DNA of 64,000 nucleotides from Cladopsammia gracilis. Lineage: Eukaryota > Cnidaria > Anthozoa > Scleractinia > Dendrophylliidae. The notes under the pieces are model-generated. The model had not been told where the DNA came from. It saw only the letters and a list, made by a program, of their open reading frames with translations, and did not search any database. How positions within the stretch are numbered: position 1 is the stretch's first letter; every line of letters starts with the position of its first letter. The stretch spans positions 364,001 through 428,000 of the forward strand of contig JAJGOT010000285.1 in assembly GCA_022457155.1 (NCBI GenBank), in the 5' to 3' direction. The translations under genes were made by a program, and so were the position numbers. Shown here one piece after another: positions 45,829 to 57,276 of this stretch.

Positions 45829-48800
45829 TCAAACTAGTGATAAATTAAACAAATCAGAAAAGTCACTAGTTTCATCATTCTTTTGGAAGCAGTGTGGAAA
45901 ATTTGCACAAGGGAACCAAAAAGGAATTATGCGGCTGTCTAGCTGCGAGTGCCATTTGTTTCTTCTTGTTGCCAAGTGTTGTGTCAAGGCATCTGATATG
46001 TTTGCTAGAAGCTCACTGTATTCAATGTTTGGTAAAGGTGACTTCTCTTCTGGGTCGGTCTCAACATTGAACAAAAGTGGAGGATCGAACAAATGTACAG
46101 TTCCATCATCTGCATTAAAACAATCATATAATCATATCAATGATGAAAAATTGTTCTGGGCATTGGGATGGTGTAAACTTAGTCATCAAAGATTAGAATT
46201 AAAAGCTATTACGATGTATAAAATCTTATATCAGATGACTCCAGAATATGTAACATCTATGGTAGTTTTGTTTCGTTACAAAGTAACTCGTTATCAATTA
46301 AGGAATACTGAAATTAAGTTGGCTCTTCCACAGCCTCACACCGACTATCTAAAGAGAAGTTTTTCATATAGCAGAGACGGGTTGTGGAACATCTGGGGTG
46401 CTTACCATTTACATGGAAAAACCAGAAATTCTGGTTGGGAAATCAAATGGTACGTGTCATTCCATTCGGAAAGTTTGAGAAATTATGGGTTGTTGGTTTT
46501 GGTGATACATTTTTTCCAAACATTTTAATCTTTCCAGCTGATATGAGTTGTATTTTTACTTTTCCCTTCTTCCACAAGGTCAAGTTAAGTCATTTAATGT
46601 TTATGCATGTAATTTCCAACCGGATGGATCCTGTAAATGGTAAGCACCCCTGACCTATGCGTAGCACAATCGTTACATGATTTTTAAATTGAATTTCATA
46701 ACCACAGTATCAGAATGAATTTTATCCACGGCATCCTTGAAATGCAGCTTTATTATTTTCATGTATTTCCTGTTTAATTAGTTAGTTGATTTTCTAAAGA
46801 TTGTAATGGCTGAAGGAAGCCATTATTTTAAAGTAATCTGTAGACTGTATCTGTAATCAGCACAGGAGAATTTGCCCTGTTTATCAGACTTGCTGTGTCC
46901 TGCTGCCCTTTGCCTTGTTAGCACACTGTTCAAATCCTAGATTGTTATGGTAGTGCAAAGTGCATCATGCCTGACAACTGTCTCACCCTTTCACTTTCTA
47001 CAGTGGGACTCCACCTTACAAACATTCTGTTTTAACAACTACTTGATAAACCCTGGTTAACCAACCTGTTAAACCTCAGTTAACCCACCCATAACAGTGG
47101 TTTTAACTATTTCAAGTGTCGTAAAACCAAAACCAAAGAAAATTAATACTCTGGCCAATCACAACAGACGCAAACAATACAATGAACCATTCAGAGCTCA
47201 AAGTAAAATAATACACACAGCCACCACCAAGTGTGGGAAAACATGTGGGAGAAAGTGACTACATGCAGGTTTTGGTTTTTCTTCTGATTGGTTCATGAAG
47301 GGTGTGGTATTTGTTTAATATTTTTGCTGTTATGTGCAGTGCTTATTCAGGGTGGTGCTTTTTCAAGTAAATATGGTATAAGTTAGAAAATCAAATACCA
47401 AAATACAACCTCAGCCCAACATTGCTGTTACCTTTCATATCTGTATATACAACTTTGTAAGGTCCTGTAGTTATGGCGGCTGGCTTAGTGACCTCTACAT
47501 AATGGAAAATATGCTCATGTCGAGCTTCTGTTGATGCATTGAACAAGACAGGCAACAAACTTTTGCCGTCCGATTGCAATGCATCAGCACTGTGGTTTAA
47601 TAACTCCAGCACTGTTGGCATGATATCCATAACTGTCACAGGAGTCTTGATAATTTGACTGGGTAACACATGGCCTGGCCATCTTATCACGCCTGGCACA
47701 TGGATGGTTTGCTCCCAAATATCATTCTTGCCTCTACCTAAGCCAAAAAAACAGGATGAATAATATTACAACAAGCAACATCCACAAGGAGAGTTTGTAG
47801 CTGGCAAAAATTTATGATCATGAGCTATGTCTACTGAAGCTAAAATGGAAGCCTGTTTTAAAACACTGTGGACCTGGCTTGCAAGCAAGCTCTCTAGGGG
47901 TGGAAGGGACAGTGGAGAGGGGGACCAATGACAGGTCATAAAATGTGGTTTTATTAACAGTGTGGTCCAATTAATAGGGTTTTCAGATAAAGAAAATGAC
48001 TGCATGAACACAAAAAACAGTTGTGATAACAAGGTTGTTGCATTAACGGGAAGGTCATAAGGTGGGTTCTGCAGTATGACAACTCAAAAGCCCCCCCAAA
48101 ATATGGTTGTTTTAATAGGTAGCGCTCAGATATTAAAGTATTTTTTCTGATAACTGGCTGCAGAACACATGCTTTGCATGTCCCCTCACAAATACACAGG
48201 CAAGGGGTGAGTAGCTAGAGCTTTACCGTTGACCCTTGGGTATGTTATTGTAAATTTGTTCTGATTAACCATTCAGATTTTTTTTTGGGCAGTACGCAGC
48301 TCTTACAAGGTCTTCTCTGATTTGCTGAGAAAACAATAGAACAAACAACACAACAATGGACCCTAGCCCTGAAAACAATAGAGTTGCGTGATACCCAGGT
48401 CCAATGAAATTAGAGGTTGTTAAGAGCTGCGTGGTATCTATTTTTTTTTCTCACCTCTTACAAAGATGGCATCTTCATCATCATTCTGGGATGCTGTACA
48501 GTTATCACAAGATTCATTAACATGATGCCCAGTGGCTGAGGTGAATATAATTAGGGTGTCGTTATCAATGTCACGTTCTCTTAGCGTTCTCATAATCCTT
48601 CCAATGCTCCAATCCAACTCCTTTAAGGCATCAGAGTAACTACTCTGCGTTGAATTAGAAAACAATCGAGACGCAAACACGGGGTGATCAAGGTTCATGA
48701 AACTGACAAATAAAAAGAATGGTTTACTTGAATCTGATGACATCTCTAAGAAACGTACAGCACTTCTAGTGAACCGCAATGTCATATTTTCTAGAGTGTA

Positions 48801-49574
48801 GGGCTGTTCAATGATGTTGCTGTTTTTGTACAAAACACAGCTTCGTATTTGGATTAAATCCATTGTGTAGTGAATCACATCATGCAATATGCTGCTATAA
48901 AATATAAAAGCTATAATAATTGTGAAAACAGTGACCATATTTATAGAATGTCCGTTATACCAAACGATGAAAGCAACAACAGGAAAAATGTAGAGCAACG
49001 GACTGAAAAAGGACCAAACAGATTCCCACGTATATTGTAAATCTGATTTCGTTCTGTAATTTTCCGTGCAGTGTTCTTTGTGCCCTGAAGGCACACCATA
49101 CCAAGAGTCAAACCCGTGATTGTGAGGCAGATAGCCTCCATTTCTGCCGACCCCCAACCCCCACAAACCAACAAAACTGGTCGCATAACCTGTTGCCTTT
49201 AACACTTTTGCCAAAGTTATTTCGCTGTGCTGTAGCCCTCCAGTAGAAGCCAAAGACGGAATTTCCTTAAAAGAAAGGAACTTGCTTTTTATCATTCCAG
49301 TTCGAGGTGGTAACAATCCTGTTAAGATAGAAGCGAGGGAAGAAATCCTTGAAGATTGTGTGTACCAACGGGAAAACAGCACACCTTCACGCGCCAAGCT
49401 ATCGATGTTTGGAGTTTGTTGAGAACTATTTTTAGAAATACTCAGGTCTCCAATGGACAGATTGTCCGTCATGAATATTATAATATTTGGTTTTTCATTG
49501 AGTGAGCCCTTATCAGAAAAACAGAGGTAAAAGAGCTGAAAGAGAATGACAAAACTTGGTCCAGTCGCCGCCAT
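45829..49574 (-). CDS. Steryl-sulfatase-like membrane protein lacking catalytic residues (predicted pseudo-sulfatase), three exons, 568 aa
   Basis: Exons are 48455-49574, 47432-47737 and 45829-46109, totalling 1707 nt (568 aa; human STS has 583). All splices are phase 1 (AGAG|GTGAGA, AAAG|GTAACA). The N-terminus is signal-like. The fold is clear: PNIIIFMTDNL near 30-39, LTGLLPPRTGM, GFDSWYG, a membrane hairpin (~187-206 and ~212-231) as in microsomal steryl sulfatase, and VPGVIRWPG. The formylglycine motif C-x-P-S-R is RISSL (76-80) at the same spacing. GKWHLG is GLWGLG, the metal Asp pair reads DN, and the late D-N/Q-G is A-T-G. Sulfate-ester hydrolysis is therefore not expected. The frame and splice sites are intact, which argues against decay. 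The role is unknown; a binding or scaffold function in the ER is possible. Confidence 0.88.
46120..46520 (+). pseudogene. Non-LTR retrotransposon (LINE) fragment, antisense in the sulfatase-like intron 2
   Basis: A plus-strand frame reads ALGWCKLSHQRLELKAITMY, then YKILYQMTPEYV, YQLRNTEIKLALPQPHTDYL and KRSFSYSRDGLWN. These are the conserved C-terminal blocks of jockey/CR1/L2-group reverse-transcriptase proteins. Only this tail is present, so it is a dead 5'-truncated copy. Its left end lies about 10 bp from the exon 3 acceptor of the sulfatase-like gene. Confidence 0.8.
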
Positions 49575-49729
49575 CTTGGAATTTTGACTTATTCCGCTGT
49601 ACACAGCTGTGAAAACGCTGGCACAAGTTGAGTCCCAGATTTCCCTCGGCCTTAACCCACAGGCAGCCCAAGCTTAGTATGCGATGGTTCTTTGTTATTA
49701 CGCAACGAACGATTTATAGACATTGTATG

Positions 49730-51933
49730 CAAGCAAGCAAGCTTATTTGTCCCATGATTGATGTTAAAGTAGTACAATTCATAGTTATGATAAGGGAGCA
49801 GGAGCTCTCAACAAACCCTACTGGGCTTACAAGGAGAGCCCCTGTTACATCGTGTTTTTACCTACTTTACAATAACATGGCTATTAATTACTTATTCATT
49901 ACCTAAATCATATTTCAATACATATGAATATATTTTAGTGTTTGCTAAATACATTTCTAACAATAAGATTATTTACAGAGAAGATAGTTTTTGATTTTTT
50001 TCTTAAAGATATATTTTGACTTCGACATTTTTATATCTGGTGGAAGGTTATTCCAGATCTGACTTCCTCTATATTTTATTGAATGTTTGTTATAGTTTGT
50101 TCGTACGCAATCTACATGAATCTTTGTTGAAGATCTGGTATTGTGGCTGTGCAAATCCCTATTAAGGGTAAAAAACTTGTCAAATGTCATTGGCAGCATT
50201 TTGTTGAAGTAACGAAACATGAATAAAGCAGTTTTCTCTTTATTTATTTCATCAATTGGAAGAATTGATAATTTTTTGAAAAGAGGGAGAGTGTGATCTC
50301 TGTAATCGGAAAATGTTATTATTCTTATAATTTTCTTCTGTAGTTTTCTTATTGTTTCCAGTCTCGATTGATATGTATTTGCCCAGATGACATTTCCATA
50401 ATGGAGATATGGATAAACTAGTGCATAATAAAGCGTTCTTAATACTTTAAGTGACACATAATGTCGAGCTTTACAAAGAATTCCTGTTGTTTTTGAGATT
50501 TTGTGTTGAATATAGTCAATGTGCTGTTTCCATGTTAATTTGGAGTCTATGTTTACCCCCAAGAATTTTGTACAATCTACTTGTTTTATCTCTTTGTCGT
50601 TGATTTTTATTTTAAGTGGTTCCTCAGTTTTCTTATTTTTTGCTTTAAAAAGTATAACTTGGGTCTTTTTTATGTTTAAAGTAAGTTTATTTGCTTCTAA
50701 CCATTGTGATACATTTTTTAGTTCGTTGTTTAATGTATGGTTGAGTACTTTGATATTAGTATCCGAGAAAAATGCGTTAGTATCATCTGCAAAAAGGAAA
50801 AAAGATAATATTTCTGAGCATTTGTGGATGTCATTCATGTAAATTAAAAAGAGCAGTGGGCCTAGAACTGAGCCTTGTGGTACACCACAAGTTATTTTTT
50901 CTTCAGTCGATATGATATTATTTAATTTAACTATCTGGTTCCTGTTTGTTAGATAATTTTTGAACCATTCAAGAGTTATTCCCCTTATTCCATAGTGCTG
51001 AAGTTTAGAAATTAAAATAGAGTGGTTGACAGTATCAAAAGCTTTTGATAAGTCGAGAAATATCCCAGCAGTAAACTTGTTTTTGTCAATTGCATCCGTT
51101 AGCTTTGCTATTAAATCTATAATAGCTGTCTCAGTCGAGTGATTTTTCCGAAATCCAAATTGTTTACTGTATAGTATGTTGTGTTTTTCTATAAAGCTAA
51201 TTAATCTGTTGTACATTATTCTTTCCAATATTTTTGAGAAGCATGGTAAAACAGCTATTGGTCTGTAATTAGAGAACAAACTCTCGTCTTCATTCTTGTA
51301 TACAGGTGTGACAAGTGACGTCTTTAAGTTTTCAGGAATCCTACCTGTTGTGAATGATTTATTGAAAATTGAAGTAAGAGGTTGCTTGATAAGAGGCGCT
51401 ATCTGTTGTATCACTCTTGGACTAAGGTCACCAATTCCTGTGCTTTTTGTAGGATCTATTTTCAGCAACTCTTTTTCTACCTCATTTTCCGTAACCGGTT
51501 TAATAAAAAAGCTTTCATAGTGATTTCTTTCTAAAAAAGTTTCAAATCTTGTAGAAGATGGTGCTATTTTATCGGCAAGGGTAGGGCCTACATTTGCAAA
51601 ATATTCATTAAATTTATTTGCTATGTCAAGTGGATCAGTTATCTCACTATTATTATAGATAAATGCTTTTGGCAAATTTTTGCGGGTTTTCTGTTTGTTG
51701 ATTATCTCATTTATTATACTCCATGTTTGTCTCATATTATGTTTAGTTTGTTCAAATTTTTCCTTATAGTATCTCTTTTTGGATATTCTTATTAAGTGAT
51801 GCAGCTTGTTTCGGTATTGTTTATATATACATTTGTTTTCTACTGAGGGTCTTTTTACTGATTTCTTATATAGTTTATTTTTGTTTTTGAGAGATTTTTG
51901 AATTCCTTTCGTTAGCCACGGTTTAATTTATTT
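49730..51933 (-). mobile_element. 5'-truncated LINE with open reverse-transcriptase frame (L2/CR1/jockey group)
   Basis: One uninterrupted frame runs from about 51933 (KPWLTKGIQKSLKNK) to the stop at 49969-49971. Reverse-transcriptase blocks are in order: SNYRPIAVLPCFSKILERI, LDLSKAFDTVNH, CGVPQGSVLGPLLFLIYMND, the catalytic FADDT and KFLGVNID. The endonuclease domain is missing, as expected from 5' truncation. The 3' end, near 49730, carries a short tandem gcttgcttgc tail. The intact frame suggests a fairly recent insertion. It lies about 150 bp upstream of the sulfatase-like start codon in the same orientation. Without endonuclease it should not be autonomous. Confidence 0.9.
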
Positions 51934-52018
51934 TAGTTTTATATATGCTAAAATAAAGCTTTAATGTAGAAATAAACTTCACTTACCTCAACATTGTGTT
52001 TTCGTTGTGTCTTTTATG

Positions 52019-52183
52019 CAATTTGGGCGCAAATGATGTCCATTTTAGACGGTTTTGTGGCTTACGAGTTTTCGCTATGTCGTTGGTTGTCGTTTCCACT
52101 AAGTGATAACGACAACCAACGACATCGCGAAAACTCGTAAGCCACAAAACCGTCTAAAACGGACATCATTTGCGCCCAAATTG
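52019..52183. repeat. 165-bp hairpin with ~76-bp arms (two mismatches seen)
   Basis: The left arm caatttgggcgcaaatgatg...gttggttgtcgtt is almost perfectly complementary to the right arm aacgacaaccaac...catcatttgcgcccaaattg around a 13-base loop near 52095-52107. No target duplication was found. Transcribed, it would make a long stable stem. Confidence 0.9.
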
Positions 52184-52982
52184 CTGTGATTTCCCCAAAA
52201 TAATCGCCAAGTAACATCGGGTTTCGAAACCTCTGCGACTTCGCGCGCCAAATCGCGCCCAAATCGCACCGAAATCGCCGCTAGTTTACACACGCGATTT
52301 GAAGATGGAAACCCATCGCGGTTTTACAGTGTTTTTTATTTTTAGTTTTATCGTTTTAAATTTGATACAGGTGGAGGAAAGTTAACCGAGTTTATGAACA
52401 TTTTCAGAAGCCTATTCTCAACCGAGCCCTAGAGCTTGATCGCAGGCGCAAAGTCATCCCGGGCGAAAACTCTCATCAAACGGACCCTTAGAAAATACGC
52501 GGGGGAGGAGATTCCAAAAATTTGGGCCGACTTTTATTATTCGGAGGGATGTTCCAGTAAGGTTTGTTACAGCTGTCATCCCCGTAACCCAAACTACGAA
52601 CGTCTGAGCTGATGCGCGGTGAGGAGGGGAGAGAAGGGGGAAAGGTTTGGTGGACTGAGGGGGGTCACAATAGTTTCAGTATTATGGACGTCCGGTTGTT
52701 TTATCTGAAAACCCCGCTTCTGATAAAGTAATTAAATGAATTGCTTTAAATATGACAATTTTCTATGTTTTTTTTTATACAATCATCATATATCTCAATT
52801 TTGCCATTCGGTGTAAACTTCCATTATGTATGTGTGATGTTGTGGTTTTGGCGGTTCAATAAAACACCTCGCGCCAGTTTTTCGAAATTTGTAGGTTCGG
52901 CTCAGAAATATAGAAAATTTTATCGATACTTCCATAAAAAACGTCTTAAACTTTAGGAAGACCTTAAAATTTTTCACCGGCA

Positions 52983-53195
52983 TTATATCTCGCTTGGAAG
53001 CGAAGATATAGGGCAGCAAGAGAAGAAATTTTCACTTAAGGTCAGTGAATTGTTACTGAATTTTTACAGAAGTTTGTTTGGCGCGGCACGCAAATGTTGC
53101 ATACCTGGTATGCAACATTTGCGTACCGCGCGTGCGCGCCATGCAAACATCTCAACATTCACTGACATATTTCTCCGCTTCCAAGCAAGGTATAA
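52983..53195. mobile_element. Palindromic MITE with a perfect central palindrome
   Basis: The ends ttatatctcgcttggaagcg and cgcttccaagcaaggtataa are inverted. gtcagtgaat and attcactgac pair further in. The centre (53080-53131) is cgcaaatgttgcatacc/ggtatgcaacatttgcg with one mismatch in 26-bp arms and no loop. Confidence 0.8.
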
Positions 53196-54374
53196 CACTC
53201 AGAATTACAAGCTTTGCTAATTTAAAGGTGCTCTTTTCAGTAGTATCGATAAGTTATCTGTCCAAACTGAGCTAAAAAAAATTAAAAAATTACGAAGTGG
53301 TCAATTTGTGGCAACCGAATAATAATTTTCATAATTTCAATTGGCGGAAAAAAACATTGCCCACGGCAATGCAAACGCAATGCAAACGGCATAAGTCCAG
53401 CTCTACAGCTCCAATAATTCCATGAATTGATGACCTTAACCAAGCGGACGACCAACGAGGCAATTAATCATTGGCCGACAAAAGTGTATAGTTAGTCAAA
53501 CTTTTAATTTGACCAGTTTTCCCTCACTATTTGTGCAGATTTTTCCACTAGATGCAAACTAAATCATGTGTCCTTCCGCGCGCGGTTCAAATACTAATTT
53601 AGCGGAGTCGTTTTATAAAGTGGTTTCACGGTTGGACCTCTAAGCTAAGTACACCACTTAAACTATTTTGAATGTAAATGACTCTTAAGTGGGTAGTTGG
53701 GTGACCATGGAAACGTCGATGTCGAAGTGCACCGCCTGAAGTATGATTTAGTCACACTTGAGAGCGCAATTCATCAACAGGAAAACAGAATGTGTACCGC
53801 GGTAGGGAGAATTAAAGAGAAAGAGATCATTGCAATAATTATTCAGCAACTGAAGGAGTTGCAATTGAGCCTGAAAATAAAAAACATTTTTAGGCCTAAC
53901 AGGATTCAAACCCATGACAAAGAGATACAAGGCTAGATGGGAGCTTGGTCAATTTTTTTTAGTTCTATTGTACCCGTGAAGTGAAAATATATATTTTCCC
54001 CTGCTTCGCTACTTATAAAACCGGTTAACCCGCGATAACTCGAACTTTCGACTACAGTCGAGCAGTTTTATGTTTCCTCTGACGGTACTGTAAGTTTATA
54101 AAAGAAGGAGGAGAGCTGCTCTTTTAAATGATGAACTATGTGGTCAGGTATGAATCTAACCTGCGTAGCTGGCGGTTTTGTTGGCGCGCGCGATGGTGTG
54201 AATAACAACTTTGTTATTAATTTATTTTCTTTCTTTTCTTTTACCAAAAGCAGTCGTAGTGCATGCACCCTCTTTTATTGTGAAAGTTGTGAAACCAATA
54301 AATTATCATATTTTCAATTTGCGGAAGGAATGGTTGCTCCAGTAGATCAGTAATTCTAAAGTTGCCACACGGTA

Positions 54375-55000
54375 TCACAATTTCATTGGCGGGAAAAAGC
54401 CAGTCCTTGACGTACACAGCACGCTTAAGTTTCGCTTCAGTAACCCACAAACATGCCATTGATTAATGTTTTGAAAATGACATTTGACCGAAGGTAGCAA
54501 AAATCAAGGACTTTAATAATTTCAGTTAGTGTAAAAAGTGTACACTCAGTAAGTCAGTTTCAAAATTTACGGTGGCCATGCATCAAAGAGATTATCGAAC
54601 GAAAGTTATACATTCAGTTTTCTGTTGTTAAAAAGACTTCCTTTATGAATAAACACTATTATTCAACTTGTATAATAATTTAGTTAGCGCTAGAAAAGAA
54701 CCGCATAATTGTCATAATTTTATTGGCGGGAAAAAGCCAGTCCTTGACGTACACAGCGCACTTTGGTTTTGCTTCAGTAACTCTTAAACATGTTTTCTTA
54801 AGTGGACGTTGTACCGCAGCCAGTGCTCAAAGATCAATTTGGTCTTAATTGCGGTTAATCAGCGTAAAAGTATACAGTTAACCTTTCAAAATTCAGGGTG
54901 AGCGTGAAAGAGATAAGCAAACGAAGGTTATACAGGTTAAACATTGTTCAGTTTTCTATTCAAAAGATTTACCTTTATGAACAAACACTATTATCTAGTG
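54375..55000. repeat. Direct duplication, two ~300-bp copies (54375-54670 and 54712-55000)
   Basis: The start block ttggcgggaaaaagccagtc recurs at a distance of 337 bp, followed by cttgacgtacacag. The end block tttatgaa.aaacactatta recurs at 332 bp. Middle parts are diverged but collinear. Copy 2 ends about 20 bp before the ATG at 55020. Confidence 0.8.
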
Positions 55001-55019
55001 AGAAACAGTGCGTTAAACT

Positions 55020-55436
55020 ATGGCAAAAGTTAACAAAACATCTGTAGTAATAAGCATTACAATAGGCTTCTTTTGTTTAATCGTGTCGTTAAATAAGCGA
55101 GTTCCATACAGAACTGATCAGTTCGTTTGTTTGAGCCTGTGTAAAGACATCCATCTCCCTAAAGGTAAGTTTATTCTTTGTTTAATCGACAAAGACAACG
55201 TCTGTGTTAAACCAACTCATAGAATGGAAGAGAAAAATCCTTGTATAGACATTCAAATTACTCTTAAAACAATTCTTTCCATGATTTTAACTTTTGGGCA
55301 TTTTTCGCTAAGTGTTGAATACAATTGTCCTTTGCCGTTCAATGCGTACGCTGAGCCGGGTAAGAGCGACCGCGCAATTTTTTCGCGCCTTAATTCCCGA
55401 AGACTTTTTGAGATTGTACAAAAAAAAATGGAGTAA
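55020..55436 (+). CDS. Uncertain small ORF with signal-peptide-like N-terminus
   Basis: Not recognised. An open frame of 138 codons starts MAKVNKTSVVISITIGFFCL, a good signal peptide or membrane anchor. A consensus splice donor AAAG|GTAAGT interrupts it at 55164/55165 in phase 1, so the true product may be a 48-residue first exon joined to a downstream exon that I could not find. After the donor the frame has no recognised domain. It sits just after the second copy of the direct duplication. It could be a first exon, a short gene or chance. Confidence 0.3.
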   Translation: MAKVNKTSVVISITIGFFCLIVSLNKRVPYRTDQFVCLSLCKDIHLPKGKFILCLIDKDNVCVKPTHRMEEKNPCIDIQITLKTILSMILTFGHFSLSVEYNCPLPFNAYAEPGKSDRAIFSRLNSRRLFEIVQKKME

Positions 55437-56384
55437 TTGATTTGTTTTTAAACTTATCTTAATCCACCTCTTTAGTTTACGAGCAATATCTGATAAATTG
55501 TATGAAATTAATTAAGGACTTCAAAAGGTACAAGTGTAGGCTCGATGACGATTAGTTTCTGATCAAGAGATAGGAAGGTGTCATGAGTTGTAATAAAGCC
55601 GTTTTAATTGACATGAATGTATGATAGCCCCCACCAAAAAGAAATGAAATATTTGGATACAATAGTTTCAAAGCAGACTATGTGAACGACACTATATAAA
55701 ACTCATATAGAAATAAATCTGAGCTCTTTTTCGAGATAAATTATACTAATTATGCCATCTGCGGTAAAGAATTCAACACAGGATACTCAGTCAAGTACTA
55801 ATAATGCTCTGAGGGATTTCGCGCGCTTTTTTTGACCAAGGCAGGACGCTGGTTTTCGTTTTCATAGCCTTAAATTCGATTCCATTTTTTACCCTTAACT
55901 GCGTCATTTGTTTTATTATCGCACCCAAATTGGTTTTAAGTACAGTAAAAACTTTGTTTACACTGTTAATGCACCAATCTGTAGTAATTATCATATTGGC
56001 GGGAAACGTTTCATGAATTAATGAAGAAGCCAAGCAAAGGCTTCTTGTTAAATTGAAAATAAGGGAAAATATTAACAGTGTTTATATTTCGGTTTTATTC
56101 GAAAATCAATCTCAAAAAGTAAAACAAACGAATACAACTTTGATTCTTTCGTTTCCTTATGGCTTGCTTTTAATATTAGACAGTATAACTTAACAGTTAT
56201 TGAAGAAATTAACTTGACGCTTTCACAATACATTTTAATTTTAATTATTTTGCCAATATGTTTATTTCTATTTCAAATTCTCAACTTGACAGTAAGTTGA
56301 CTTTGAGAAACGTTTCACTGCGCGAAAAATGTAATTTCTGACGAGTGAGTGACGTAGGAACGAACTGGCGACACTTGTTAGAAA

Positions 56385-56635
56385 TTAGTGAACTTTAGAT
56401 TTGAATACGAGTACAAGGGCATCATGATTGACTACGAGTACGACTTTTGAATTTCAAGCCAGTCACATCCCCAGAGCTGTCGCTCCTTCCTGTTGCTGAC
56501 CAGAAGATAAAGAGACTTTAGGTCTAAAATTGTGCTGATAAATGGTTATCTAGAGCAAGCGAACTAGGTTTGAAAAGTCGTACTCGTACTCAATCTCGTG
56601 CTCGTAGTCCGATCTAAAGTTCGCTATTATTATTC
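56385..56635. mobile_element. Palindromic MITE-like element
   Basis: agtgaactttagatttgaat + acgagtac on the left is inversely related to gtactcgtactc...gatctaaagttcgct on the right, with gtacgacttttgaa and gaaaagtcgtac pairing inside. Confidence 0.65.
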
Positions 56636-56774
56636 TGACGTCACGAATGATATCGAGGCTTGCTTACCGTGTCGCCATTGGACGTCTCGGGACTATTCAA
56701 GGGTTTTGCGGGAGATATTTATCATTCTACGTCGGTCAGTCTTATCGAACGTTGCCTTTTTTCGTTTTTATTTG

Positions 56775-56808
56775 TATTTATTTATTTATTTATTTATTTA
56801 TTTATTTT
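56775..56808. repeat. Microsatellite (TATT)n
   Basis: Uninterrupted TATT units, about eight, in a T-rich context. Confidence 0.9.
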
Positions 56809-57276
56809 TGTTTTTGTTTTAAATACGTTGGGTAATGAAATGGTCCAGTGCCACTGCACTTATAGGATTATAGGGGGAATACGTTTCCCATTTTTAAGGC
56901 TGCATCTAAAGGGTGTTTTCAGTGTGTTTTTTGTAGCTGGCGTGGCACAATTTTCTGAACTTTTGAAATATAATGTAAGTGAAATGAAATTTACTAGAAT
57001 CGGCGGAATGGACAGATTATGTTACTAGGATATAGTCATATGACTGACTGACTTATCCAATGGAATGTCTCGTGTTACTGTTAGCTTTGATCACTGTCAT
57101 CACTTGTAATTTCTATCAAAGGTGTAACGAAATTGCGCGATACAGGCATTAAAGGTTTTACAGTAGTTTTGACAGCTTTACCACCATTAACATATGTCAT
57201 TCAAGAAAGAGAACAGGACTTGAGTGTTTATGCATGTTGCAGATTGTTGCAGTGTTGCTGTTGCTGTCATAAAATC

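Larger units (their letters stand above)
51934..55019. other. Intergenic, palindromes and a direct duplication, no gene seen
   Basis: Holds the hairpin at 52019-52183, the palindromic element at 52983-53195 and the duplicated block at 54375-55000. The frame at 53697-53936 shows no recognisable domain and is not supported as a gene. Confidence 0.5.
55437..57276. other. Intergenic, nothing supported except repeats
   Basis: AT-rich DNA with one palindromic element (56385-56635) and a tetranucleotide repeat. The frames at 56598-57028 run through the microsatellite and have no recognised domain. Confidence 0.5.

Noticed and set aside
45929..46528. 199-aa plus-strand frame as a host gene
   Set aside because: Its second half is a LINE reverse-transcriptase tail and its first half is antisense to the last sulfatase-like exon.
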